The notes under the pieces: model-generated
The model's input: the letters and a program-made list of their open reading frames with translations, nothing else
Databases searched by the model: none
What the model was told of the DNA's origin: nothing
Position numbers and translations under genes: made by a program
Source of the DNA: Luteolibacter algae
GTDB taxonomy: Bacteria > Verrucomicrobiota > Verrucomicrobiia > Verrucomicrobiales > Akkermansiaceae
NCBI RefSeq assembly: GCF_042683045.1
Contig: NZ_JBHUIT010000002.1
Span: forward strand, 372,001-436,000
DNA length: 64,000 bases
Reading direction: 5' to 3'
Shown: piece after piece, positions 1 to 8,525 of the stretch
Numbering within the stretch: position 1 is the first letter of the stretch
Layout of the letters: the number at the start of each line of letters is the position of its first letter

Positions 1-615
1 ATGGATGTGGCCGAAGAGATGATCAAATTTTTGGTGAAGGAGGCGCTTGATGGCCAGGATCACGATCTCTCCATCTGCGAGAAATTCGTGGATAAAACGC
101 TCCGCCAGCGGCTTGAACACGTTGTCGAAAAACCGTTCCAGCGCATCAGTTACACGGAGGCGGTGAAGCTCTTGGAAGCGTCAGGCCAGAAATTCCAGTA
201 TCCGGTAAAATACGGCCTGAACCTTCAGTCCGAGCATGAGCGCTGGCTAACGGAAGAATATTTCAAGCAGCCGACCACGGTTTACAATTATCCAAAGGAG
301 ATCAAACCGTTCTACATGCGTCTGAATGAAGATGGTAAAACCGTCACAGCGATGGATCTGCTCGTTCCAGGGATTGGCGAGATCATTGGAGGCTCTCAGC
401 GCGAGGAGCGTTACGATGTGCTATTGGAGAACTTCAAGCATCACAAGATCGATCCGGAGGCTTACGGGTGGTATGCGGATCTGAGGAAATACGGCACTGT
501 CCCGCACGCGGGCTTCGGGCTTGGCTTCGAGCGTTTATTAATGTTTGTCACGGGCATTCAGAATATTCGCGATGTCATTCCTTTTCCGCGGACTCCCGGG
601 CACTGTGAGTTCTAG
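1..615 (+). CDS. asnS: Asparaginyl-tRNA synthetase, C-terminal part (cut by window start)
   Basis: Charges tRNA-Asn with asparagine in the cytoplasm. The visible 204 residues are the class II catalytic core. They end in the motif 3 region GFGLGFERLLMF followed by the AsnRS-type terminus FPRTPGHCEF, which separates AsnRS from AspRS. The reading frame is open from base 1, so the true start and the N-terminal anticodon-binding OB domain lie outside the window. The family is about 460 residues, so slightly less than half is visible. The ATG at base 1 is a window coincidence and not the start. It is followed after 129 bases by ndk on the same strand. Confidence 0.96.
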   Translation: MDVAEEMIKFLVKEALDGQDHDLSICEKFVDKTLRQRLEHVVEKPFQRISYTEAVKLLEASGQKFQYPVKYGLNLQSEHERWLTEEYFKQPTTVYNYPKEIKPFYMRLNEDGKTVTAMDLLVPGIGEIIGGSQREERYDVLLENFKHHKIDPEAYGWYADLRKYGTVPHAGFGLGFERLLMFVTGIQNIRDVIPFPRTPGHCEF

Positions 616-744
616 CCACACTTTCCCTTGCTGCTAATCTTTTCCTGGGACGGACCCATCACTGCGGACAAGATCCCTGGTCCCGCATCGCCATGTGTAT
701 TGAAAAGGCTTGCACCACGGCAAAGCGCCCCCTAACTCACTCGC

Positions 745-1182
745 ATGGCTACCGAAACCACACTAATTCTTTTCAAACCAGACGCAGTTTCCAAAAATCT
801 CACCGGCGAGGTGCTTGCACGCTTCCAGAAGGAAGGATTTTCCATCCGTGGAATCAAAATGATGACTCTCAGTGATGAGATCCTTGCAGAGCATTACTCG
901 CACATCGCGGATAAGCCGTTTTTCCCTTCCGTCCGCGGTTTCATGCAGGAAGCACCAGTCATCGCGCTGGCTCTCGAGGGTGAGGATGTGATCTCCCGCG
1001 TTCGTGATCTGCTCGGCCCTACGGATTCCGTGGCGGCTCCTGCCGGCACTATCCGTGGCGATTTCGGCTTCAAGGACGCTGACGCGAAAATGCGGAATGT
1101 CTGCCACGCGTCCGATTCTCCGGAAGCTGCCGCTGATGAGATCAAACGCTTCTTCAAAGCGGACGAGATCTTCGCTTATTGA
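745..1182 (+). CDS. ndk: Nucleoside diphosphate kinase
   Basis: Transfers the gamma phosphate from ATP to nucleoside diphosphates through a phosphohistidine. At 145 residues it has the standard length. The N-terminus ETTLILFKPDAV is typical, and the catalytic histidine is His121 in the segment NVCHASDSPEAA (usual form NxxHGSDS). The ATG at 745 has no clear Shine-Dalgarno sequence (upstream is CTAACTCACTCGC). The next gene starts about 18 bases after the stop, so the two may be co-transcribed. Confidence 0.97.
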   Translation: MATETTLILFKPDAVSKNLTGEVLARFQKEGFSIRGIKMMTLSDEILAEHYSHIADKPFFPSVRGFMQEAPVIALALEGEDVISRVRDLLGPTDSVAAPAGTIRGDFGFKDADAKMRNVCHASDSPEAAADEIKRFFKADEIFAY

Positions 1183-1199
1183 GCCGAGTTCCCGCGGAG

Positions 1200-1949
1200 A
1201 TGAAAACCTTCAGCCTGCTGCTCAAATCGCTCGATCCGAAACCGAGCCGGCAGGAGCTGGAGGAAATTTCCGTAGAAGTCCCATCTGTTGCAAAGGCTGA
1301 TTGCGCTGGCATTGTCAGCGATTGGTTCGGCATTGTGGTCTCTGGCATAAGTATCGAGGATGCCCGGCTTTTGCAAACCGCGCTGCGCTCCAAAGGATGT
1401 GCAACCGATGTGGTCGGGGATGACGATATTCCTGCGCTCCATCCGGATATTCGCTGCCAGCGCGTTGCTCTGACAAAGAGTCAGGTCATTCTGACAAACT
1501 CGATGAACCGACGGCAGGATCGCAATAAAGACGAGCTGGTTTTCATCTCTGCGGGGATGGTTTCCCGGAATAAGCTGATCACCAGATATAAGACGGTGTC
1601 CGAGACACGTGAGACCAGATATGGAAACTATACCGTCCCGGTCGAAAGAGCGGTAAAATGCGAGGAAACGAAAACTTCTTTCCGGGTGGATTTCTTCTTC
1701 AGCACCGCTCCACACCGGATCTCTCTGGAGCTGGATTCGGATTCTGTGATTTTCTTCGGCGATAGGCATGTCAGGCTGAAAAATTCCACGGAACTGTTGG
1801 TTCTGATGGTAGATCTTCTGGCGATTGTTCCACCGGAGAGAACGAACCGCAGTCTTCGGGAACTGGCTTTGGATCAGGTTTATCCCAGTATGCATGGATA
1901 TGAGGAGGAGCTGCGCTGGGCGTTTTACCGACTGGGCGCAAATAGCTAG
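1200..1949 (+). CDS. Conserved-looking protein of unknown function
   Basis: I do not recognise this 249-residue protein. It has no signal peptide or membrane segment, so it is probably cytoplasmic. The first 80 residues look like a small alpha/beta domain (MKTFSLLLKSLDPKPSRQ, then WFGIVVSGISIEDARLLQ). The remainder is rich in beta strands and charged. I chose the ATG at 1200. A TTG at 1179 overlapping the ndk stop would add seven residues. Codon use matches the neighbours and the whole frame is open, which supports a real gene. It lies between ndk and the tsaC-type gene on the same strand and could be part of a housekeeping transcript. Confidence 0.7.
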   Translation: MKTFSLLLKSLDPKPSRQELEEISVEVPSVAKADCAGIVSDWFGIVVSGISIEDARLLQTALRSKGCATDVVGDDDIPALHPDIRCQRVALTKSQVILTNSMNRRQDRNKDELVFISAGMVSRNKLITRYKTVSETRETRYGNYTVPVERAVKCEETKTSFRVDFFFSTAPHRISLELDSDSVIFFGDRHVRLKNSTELLVLMVDLLAIVPPERTNRSLRELALDQVYPSMHGYEEELRWAFYRLGANS

Positions 1950-2016
1950 AACGAGCGCACGGCGTGGCGGGCAGTTCGCTATTGCCCGCAGCCATTGAAT
2001 TTTTAAAGATAACAAC

Positions 2017-3054
2017 GTGTTCGAAACGAAAATCATTGAGGCCACTGACGATGGCATGAAGGAAGCGCAGAACGAGGCTGTCAATCTGCTGCAAAATGGC
2101 GAAATCGTGGCCCTCCCGACGGAGACGGTCTACGGCCTCGCGGCGGATGCGTTCAATCCCGAAGCGGTTGCCAAAATTTTTGCGGCAAAGGAGCGCCCGG
2201 ACTTTGATCCGTTGATCGTTCATATCGCTACGCTCAAGGACCTGAAGCGCGTTGCCATCGTGCCGGAAGATATTCAGGAAACGGTCAACAAACTCGCCAA
2301 TGAGTTCTGGCCGGGACCTCTGACCATCATTTTGCCGAAAACTCCGGAAATCCCGGATCTGGTAACGAGTGGGTTGCCCACCGTCGCAGTCCGCCAGAGC
2401 GGGCATCCGATTTTTCGCGCGATCAATCAGGCGCTGGGTCAGCCGATCGCCGCGCCGAGTGCAAATCGTTTCGGCCGTATTTCCCCCACTTCCGCAGCAG
2501 CTGTGATGAAGGAACTGGAAGGGCGCATTCCCCTCATCGTGGACGCCGGCGCATGCAATGAGGGTCTTGAAAGCACAATTATCCGCATTGAGCCCCGCGA
2601 AGGAAAGAAACCCATTTTCTACATCCATCGTGCCGGTCCGATCACCAAGGAGCAGCTTCAGAAGTTTGGTAAAATAGAGAAGGTGAAACCGGGTGACAAA
2701 CTACAGGCACCCGGCCAACTGGAGAGTCACTACGCTCCGCTCACCCCGTTTCGTCTGATTGAAAAACCGTCCGATTTCATCCCGGAGGAAGGAAAGACCT
2801 ATGGATTGCTAAGCTACAAAGGTGAGGAAGGCGGAGAATTTGTCCGCATGCACGAGTGGGACAGCGTGGTCGCCCTAAGCCCGGGAAGCGGAAAACTTGC
2901 GGAGGCTGCCATCCGTCTATTTTATGTGATGCGCGAGATGGATGAAATGGGCTTGGATGAAATCATCGCGGAGCCGGTGAGCGAGACTGGCCTGGGTGTG
3001 GCCATTATGGATCGGCTTCGCCGGGCTTCAGCGAAGCACCCAGCTCAGCAATAA
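2017..3054 (+). CDS. tsaC: L-threonylcarbamoyladenylate synthase, Sua5 type
   Basis: Makes threonylcarbamoyl-AMP from threonine, bicarbonate and ATP, the first step of the t6A37 modification of ANN-decoding tRNAs. Residues of about 10-215 form the YrdC/Sua5 fold with the nucleotide-binding segments LPTETVYGLAADAF, AVRQSGHP and PIAAPSANRFGRISPT. Residues of about 235-345 are the extra Sua5 C-terminal domain, joined by a linker with the family signature PGQLESHYAPLTP. At 345 residues this is the long Sua5 form, not the short TsaC form. The start is GTG at 2017; an internal ATG at 2053 is less likely. The 3' end overlaps the convergent kinase gene by 27 bases. Confidence 0.93.
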   Translation: MFETKIIEATDDGMKEAQNEAVNLLQNGEIVALPTETVYGLAADAFNPEAVAKIFAAKERPDFDPLIVHIATLKDLKRVAIVPEDIQETVNKLANEFWPGPLTIILPKTPEIPDLVTSGLPTVAVRQSGHPIFRAINQALGQPIAAPSANRFGRISPTSAAAVMKELEGRIPLIVDAGACNEGLESTIIRIEPREGKKPIFYIHRAGPITKEQLQKFGKIEKVKPGDKLQAPGQLESHYAPLTPFRLIEKPSDFIPEEGKTYGLLSYKGEEGGEFVRMHEWDSVVALSPGSGKLAEAAIRLFYVMREMDEMGLDEIIAEPVSETGLGVAIMDRLRRASAKHPAQQ

Positions 3055-4746
3055 AGCCAGAAACAGCACGAGACTCACGACTTTCCAGAAAAGTAGCGGG
3101 TTTCTGGCGGCGAGGGGTAGCGGACCGTTAGTGAAAATCGCAGGATCCGGCTCGGATAGATAGCGGATGAATTCCGACATCGTTTCGTGCCGTGAGTCGG
3201 GCGATATCGAAAGGGCTTTGCGCAGCGTGCCGTCCATCCAGAGCGGCACCATCGGATTGTAGAGGGTAGCGGAAGTATACTCCAGGGTGAGGAAGTCCCG
3301 GAGTGTCCGCGCCTTTTCCCACCGCTCGCCGTAGGGGAGTTTTCCTCCTGTTAAAAGGTAGTAGGTGATCGCCGCGATCGAAAAAAGATCGGCCTTGGTC
3401 GTGGCCGTCGCGCCGAGCCGATACTCAGGTGCGGAAAAATCCAGGGTGCCTAGCGCGCTATGCCGATCAAAGGGCGAAGCGATCTCGGAAATGCCGCCAA
3501 TACGGCAGCTGCCGTAGTCGATGATTTTCACACAGCCGCTGGAATCCATCAGAATATTCTCCGGCTTGAGATCCTGGTGAATGGTATCTTTCCGGTGGAG
3601 CGCGCGGATCCCGGCGACAATTCCGTCCACGATCCTTACCACGCATTCGATGGATGGAGAGGGATTGTCTCCGCTCCATTGGGCGAGTGTGGGGCCATCC
3701 ACGGGCTCGAGAACGTAGTATAGAAAGTTGCGGGGCGTTTCCCGGTGAACAACTTTTACGAGATGAGGATTATCCGTCCGCAGGCCGATCCATTCTTCAA
3801 GCGCGAAACGCTCCAGATAAGAGGCATCATCCTCATAATTCACGGAAGGAGTCTTTAGCACGAAAGGTCGGTCTCCAGCATGGATATCGTGCACCAGGTA
3901 GAGCTGGGAATTCGGAGACGCGGCAATAAGGCGTTCCACCATTAGGCCGTCGATGGATTGGCCGGGTAGCAAATCCGGCGGAAAAGGAAGATGGCTGAGC
4001 TGGCGGAACACATTATCTTTGTCGTTGTCGGGAAGCGAATCGATACGGATCACCAAGGCCGAGCGATTGTCGTCTCCGATGGAAGCTGCCTCTCCCAGTG
4101 CGGAGGCGATTTCGTCCGGCTCCCTACCGGAAGAGAGCTCGGCGAGGATTTTTTTCGTTGGGACAAACCCGTGAATGCCATCGGTGGTCAGGGCGAAGAT
4201 ATCCCCTGCCTCGAGTGGAATAGCATGATAATCGATGTTGGGATTGAGGCTGATCCCCATCGCGCGGGTGAGGTAGCAGGTAGCGGCCGATACGCGGGTG
4301 GAATGATCCCGTGTGATTTGCTCAAGCTCTGCTCCGCGCAGACGATAGAGCCGGGAATCGCCGATGTGAAAAACGTGAGCCGTGTGGGATTTGAAAATTG
4401 CGGCGGTAAAGGTGGTGACACAGCCTTTCTCCGCTGACGAGTGTCCCTGCCCCTGGGAAAAAAGCCAGCGATTGATCGCGGTAAGAACCCGCTGTCCTGC
4501 GGTTTTCACCTCCCAGGACTCCGGGGTTTCATAGTAGTCGCTCAAGAATCCCCGGACGGCGGTTTCGCTGGCTTCCTTCGCCGCGCTGGCCGCGGAAACC
4601 CCATCTGCAATACATGCGGCGATGCCCTTGGTGGCCAGCAGACTGCCCTCCGGGGTTTGGATTCCCAGGAAATCCTCGTTCTGGGGTTTTGGCCCGGCGT
4701 CGGTGAATTGTCCGACAGCCAGGCCGATTTTTCCGCTGAGGTGCAT
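3028..4746 (-). CDS. Bifunctional PP2C-type phosphatase / serine-threonine protein kinase, membrane anchored
   Basis: A 572-residue signalling protein with two opposed activities. Residues of about 5-240 are a PP2C phosphatase domain (metal-binding segments IADGVSAAS, HIGDSRLYRL and LTTDGIHGF). Residues of about 265-540 are a Hanks-type kinase: the ATP-lysine is probably in FVLKTPS, the catalytic loop is HQDLKPENIL (HRD changed to HQD), and the metal-binding loop is IDYGS in place of DFG. A single C-terminal membrane helix (LLFWKVVSLVLFLALLLSWV) would anchor it with the catalytic domains in the cytoplasm. It lies 27 bases downstream of an NNP-type nitrate transporter gene in the same direction. 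This pairing is known from nitrate-assimilation clusters and suggests control of nitrate uptake. The substrate is an inference. Confidence 0.9.
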   Translation of the reverse strand: MHLSGKIGLAVGQFTDAGPKPQNEDFLGIQTPEGSLLATKGIAACIADGVSAASAAKEASETAVRGFLSDYYETPESWEVKTAGQRVLTAINRWLFSQGQGHSSAEKGCVTTFTAAIFKSHTAHVFHIGDSRLYRLRGAELEQITRDHSTRVSAATCYLTRAMGISLNPNIDYHAIPLEAGDIFALTTDGIHGFVPTKKILAELSSGREPDEIASALGEAASIGDDNRSALVIRIDSLPDNDKDNVFRQLSHLPFPPDLLPGQSIDGLMVERLIAASPNSQLYLVHDIHAGDRPFVLKTPSVNYEDDASYLERFALEEWIGLRTDNPHLVKVVHRETPRNFLYYVLEPVDGPTLAQWSGDNPSPSIECVVRIVDGIVAGIRALHRKDTIHQDLKPENILMDSSGCVKIIDYGSCRIGGISEIASPFDRHSALGTLDFSAPEYRLGATATTKADLFSIAAITYYLLTGGKLPYGERWEKARTLRDFLTLEYTSATLYNPMVPLWMDGTLRKALSISPDSRHETMSEFIRYLSEPDPAIFTNGPLPLAARNPLLFWKVVSLVLFLALLLSWVLR

Positions 4747-4773
4747 ACGGGAGATTTACCTGCGTCCCTTTGC

Positions 4774-6257
4774 TTACGCGACTTCAATCAGTTGCACCGA
4801 GCCGTCTTCCGCGACTTCCGAGATATGGCCCTTCGGCTCCTTGAGGAAGCAAGAGGCAACGAGACCGACCACGGATGATGCCGCAATGATCGTGAAGAAA
4901 GTGGATGCATCCACAAAGGAGTAGATGGTCAGGAAAGTCACGCCGCCCACATTGCCGTAGGCACCGGCCATGCCCGCGATCTGTCCTGTCATCCGGCGCT
5001 GCACGAGAGGAACCATTGCGAAGACCGCGCCCTCACCTGCCTGGACGAAAAATGAACATGCCATCGTGGCCATTACCGCAAGGGCGACCGGCCAACCGGG
5101 GGTAATGCCGGAAAGGGTGAGGTAGCCGAGAGCGAGCCCGCCTAGGAGGATGAGCATGGTTTTTCTACGGCCGAACTTGTCCGAGATCCATCCGCCTCCA
5201 GGCCGTGCTGCAAGATTCATAAATGCGAACCCGGATGCGAGAAGGCCGGCAGCCACACAGGGCTGAGTTTGAAGGTCTCCGCAAAGAACGAAGGCAGCAT
5301 GGAAACAACTGCAAGCTCGGAACCGAATGTGATGAAGTAGTTGATATCCAGAATCGCAACTTGTTTGAAAGAGTAGCGTTGGTGCTCCGGGACTCCGCCG
5401 TTCTTGAGCATTTCAGCGTTCACGCGGTAGATCTGGTAAGTTTGAAAAGCGAACAGCAGAGCGAGTCCCACGTAGAGAATGATGACGAAGGGCTGGGGGA
5501 GAAGATTCACGCCACTTGGAGATAATTTCCACGCAAGCAAAGCGAGTGCCGCGAACATCGGCACATTCATCGCCAGGAGGAAATAGAAATCACGCGGGGT
5601 GGAAACTTCGAGCCCGCCGGATTTCTTCGGTTTGAAATATGTGGATCCCTTGGGCGTATTGCGGGCGATTTTGTAAAAGAAGAACCCATATACGAAAGCG
5701 ACGGCACTGATGGAAAGTAGGGCATAGCGCCAGCCGTTTTCCCCGCCATACATGAGGGCCACTGTAGGTAGGAGCATAGCTGCTGCCGCGGAGCCGAAAT
5801 TACCCCATCCACCGTAGATGCCTTCCGCGAGGCCGACTTGCTTCGCCGGAAACCATTCCCCGACCAAGCGTATGCCAATAACAAACCCCGCCCCGACGAA
5901 TCCCATCAGGAAGCGTGCGAGGGCAAGCATTTCAAAACTCTGTGCGAGGGCAAAAAACGAGCAGAGAGCTCCTGCAGACATCAACAGCAGAGAGTAGGTA
6001 ACCCTGGGGCCGAACTTGTCGACAAGGATCCCGATCACGATGCGTGCGGGAATGGTGAGGGCCACATTCAGGATCAGCAGAGCCTTCCACTGGGCGTCGC
6101 TCATCGCAAAGCTTGAGGTGATGGCACCCTTGAATGGCGCGTGGCTGAACCATAGAACAAACGTTAGAAAAAAAGCGATCCACGAGACATGGAGCGTTTT
6201 TATCGCAGGTGATTTGAAGTCGAGAAGACGTAGTTTTCCGGATGGATCTGTAGACAT
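4774..6257 (-). pseudogene. NNP/NarK-family nitrate/nitrite transporter, disrupted by a -1 frameshift
   Basis: A major facilitator transporter of the nitrate/nitrite porter family, split into two overlapping frames. The upstream part (6257 down to about 5250) carries the N-terminal helices with the family segment ARFLMGFVGAGFVIGIRL and GIYGGWGNFGSAAA. The downstream part (about 5256 to 4774) continues exactly where the first stops, with AAGLLASGFAFMNLAARPGGG and SDKFGRRKTM. The join falls in FKLSPV followed by AAGLLAS near base 5247, within a GTGTG run. One missing base restores a protein of about 490 residues, normal for the family. No slippery heptamer is visible, so a mutation or sequencing error is likelier than programmed shifting. 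The PP2C/kinase gene follows after 27 bases. Confidence 0.85.
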
Positions 6258-6410
6258 TGGCTGAATTTGAGGTTCAGCACCTTTGTTAGCTTGGGGTATG
6301 CCAGTGTCGCTTGGCTGGAGCCTGAGCGGACGTCATTATTGTGATAATGAAGGTGAGCTGGATTCATAGCTCGTCTCCCGTGCGCTGCGCGGCTTGCCTT
6401 TGCAGACCGC

Positions 6411-8501
6411 TCACTCTTGCGGGACGTGGGGCTCGAAAGTCATCGAGCGCTCATGTTCGCGGGCTTTGGCCACCCGCTTTGCCTGGGTGTAAAAATACTC
6501 CTGGGCGCGGAAAGCTTTTTCTCCACGCTTCGGGGTGATCGGCTCGGAACTACCATCCGGGAGGATGTGATACGCGTTCTGATTGTCCCTGAAGTAAGCT
6601 TCGAGGATTTTGATAAGGCGGCGTTTGATCGTCTTTTCATCGATCGGGATCATCAGTTCCACACGTTTTTCCAGGTTACGTGTCATCCAGTCTGCCGATG
6701 AAATGAGGACCTCCGGGTCGCCGCCTTGATGGAAATAGAAGAGTCGCGCATGCTCGAGGAAACGATCGATCACCGAGACGACTTCAATATTCCTGGAGAA
6801 TTTTTCACCCGGTATGAGACAGCAAATACCACGGACGTTCAGTTTGATCTCCACGCCAGCTTCGGAGGCGGTGTAAAGTGCGGCGATGATATCGGGATCC
6901 TGGAGTGAATTGGTCTTGGCGATGATTTTTGCCGGGAGCCCCTGCTTGGCTCGCTCCGTTTCGCCCGCGATATAGTCGAGAAGGAGCGGCTTCATTGCCG
7001 ATGGTGCGGGAATGAGCCGCTGAAAGCGAAGGAGCTTTGAGCGTCCGGTGACCGCATTGAAAAGCAGCGAAGCATCGTTTCCATACTCCGACTTACAGGT
7101 GAGGTAGGAAAGATCGGTATACAGGCGGGAAGTTGTCTCATTATAGTTGCCCGTGCCTAGATGCACGTAGCGCCGGATGCGGCCGGACTCGCGGCGGAGA
7201 ATGAGGCAAATTTTTGCGTGGGTTTTGAGATTTTTTACCCCGTAAACGATTTGCGCACCGGCGCGCTGCAGTTCATCCGCACGGGTAAGGTTCCGCGCCT
7301 CATCAAAGCGTGCTTTGAGTTCCACCAGCGCGGTGACGTGCTTGCCGTTTTCCGCCGCCTTGATGAGTGCATCGATGATTTGGGACTGGCGGGCTGTGCG
7401 GTATAAAACCTGTTTGATCGCGATCACATCCGGATCGGATGCCGCTTCTTCGATCATGCGTATGACCGGGTCAAAGGACTCGTAAGGGTGGAAAAGGAGA
7501 ATATCGTTTGCAGCGATTGTCTCGAACATTGAGGCACCCGGAGTGATCGAGGGGCTATTCTGGGCCGGCCAGTCCTCATCGCGGAGGTGGTCGAAGTCTG
7601 GTAGAAAGGCGAGTTCCATCAGAGAGGAAAGCCCCAGTGGTCCATCGTGACGGTAGATTTCCTGCGCACTGGAAGCGGTGACGTTTTGAATCATCCGTGA
7701 GAGATCGCGCGGGGCGCTGGCGCGGATTTCCAAACGCACGGTATCGGCAAAGCGGCGGGCGGTGAGAACATCTTCCATCTCATCGGCCAGATCGGTGGCG
7801 TCTTCCTCCTCGACGGCGATATCGCCATTTCTGGTGACCCGGAAGGCTGTCGTGGCTGTGATATTTTCACCGGGGAAAAGCCGGTCCGCGTGGGCGGCGA
7901 TGAGATCCTCGATAAGGATGAACGCATGGGTCTCATCCTCGGTGGTGATGGAAATCCGGCGTGGCAGGTTTTCATGAATCGGGATCAGCACATGGCGGGT
8001 GGATTTATCCGCGGGATCCACCAAGCGACAGGCTAGCACGATGTGCAGGGCCGGAACGATTGGCGGAGGGGAGTTCGGATCTACGGCGAGGGGCGTAAGG
8101 AGAGGAGAAATATTATCCTCGAAGATGATGGCGGTCTGCGAACGCTGGATATCTGTGAGCTGTTCCGCGGAAAGAAGCACGATGCCCTTCTGTGCCAGCG
8201 CCGGAATAAGGGTGTGGTTCAGGAGATCATATTGATCCTGATTCATTTTCAAAACCCGCTCACGAATGGCGGCGAGGTTGCGGAACGGTGTGTAGCCGGA
8301 ATTGTCTCTCGTTTTTCTGCCACTACGGCGTAGGAGCATCAGCGAGCCAACGCGGACCTGGAAAAATTCATCCAGGTTCGAGGCGGAGATGGCCAGGAAT
8401 TTGACTCGCTCGAGTAGCGGCATGGATTCCTTTAGAGCTTGGTCGAGGACGCGCTGGTTGAATTCGAGCCAAGAGAGTTCGCGGTTATGGTATTCAGGCA
8501 T
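6411..8501 (-). CDS. ppk1: Polyphosphate kinase 1
   Basis: Reversibly makes long-chain inorganic polyphosphate from ATP. The 696-residue protein has the normal length and order: N domain (NRELSWLEFNQRVLDQA), head domain, then two phospholipase D-like C domains. The segment THAKICLILRR holds the autophosphorylated histidine, followed by YVHLGTGNYNE. The N-terminal segment FLAISASNLDEFFQVRVG is also diagnostic. It starts 24 bases after the exopolyphosphatase gene on the same strand, so ppx-ppk1 is very probably one transcript. Confidence 0.97.
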   Translation of the reverse strand: MPEYHNRELSWLEFNQRVLDQALKESMPLLERVKFLAISASNLDEFFQVRVGSLMLLRRSGRKTRDNSGYTPFRNLAAIRERVLKMNQDQYDLLNHTLIPALAQKGIVLLSAEQLTDIQRSQTAIIFEDNISPLLTPLAVDPNSPPPIVPALHIVLACRLVDPADKSTRHVLIPIHENLPRRISITTEDETHAFILIEDLIAAHADRLFPGENITATTAFRVTRNGDIAVEEEDATDLADEMEDVLTARRFADTVRLEIRASAPRDLSRMIQNVTASSAQEIYRHDGPLGLSSLMELAFLPDFDHLRDEDWPAQNSPSITPGASMFETIAANDILLFHPYESFDPVIRMIEEAASDPDVIAIKQVLYRTARQSQIIDALIKAAENGKHVTALVELKARFDEARNLTRADELQRAGAQIVYGVKNLKTHAKICLILRRESGRIRRYVHLGTGNYNETTSRLYTDLSYLTCKSEYGNDASLLFNAVTGRSKLLRFQRLIPAPSAMKPLLLDYIAGETERAKQGLPAKIIAKTNSLQDPDIIAALYTASEAGVEIKLNVRGICCLIPGEKFSRNIEVVSVIDRFLEHARLFYFHQGGDPEVLISSADWMTRNLEKRVELMIPIDEKTIKRRLIKILEAYFRDNQNAYHILPDGSSEPITPKRGEKAFRAQEYFYTQAKRVAKAREHERSMTFEPHVPQE

Positions 8502-8525
8502 GAGAATGATTCGGAAAAGTGCGGG

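Noticed and set aside
616..744. tRNA gene after asnS
   Set aside because: No acceptor stem pairing or T-loop GGTTC-type sequence could be found in this or the other intergenic gaps.
745..1182. Antisense and alternate-frame open frames across ndk and other conserved genes
   Set aside because: They overlap clearly identified genes, have no recognisable domains and reflect the codon bias of the real gene.
5217..5260. Programmed -1 ribosomal frameshift in the nitrate transporter gene
   Set aside because: No X-XXY-YYZ slippery heptamer is present at the join and no clear downstream pseudoknot; transporters of this family are not known to use frameshifting.
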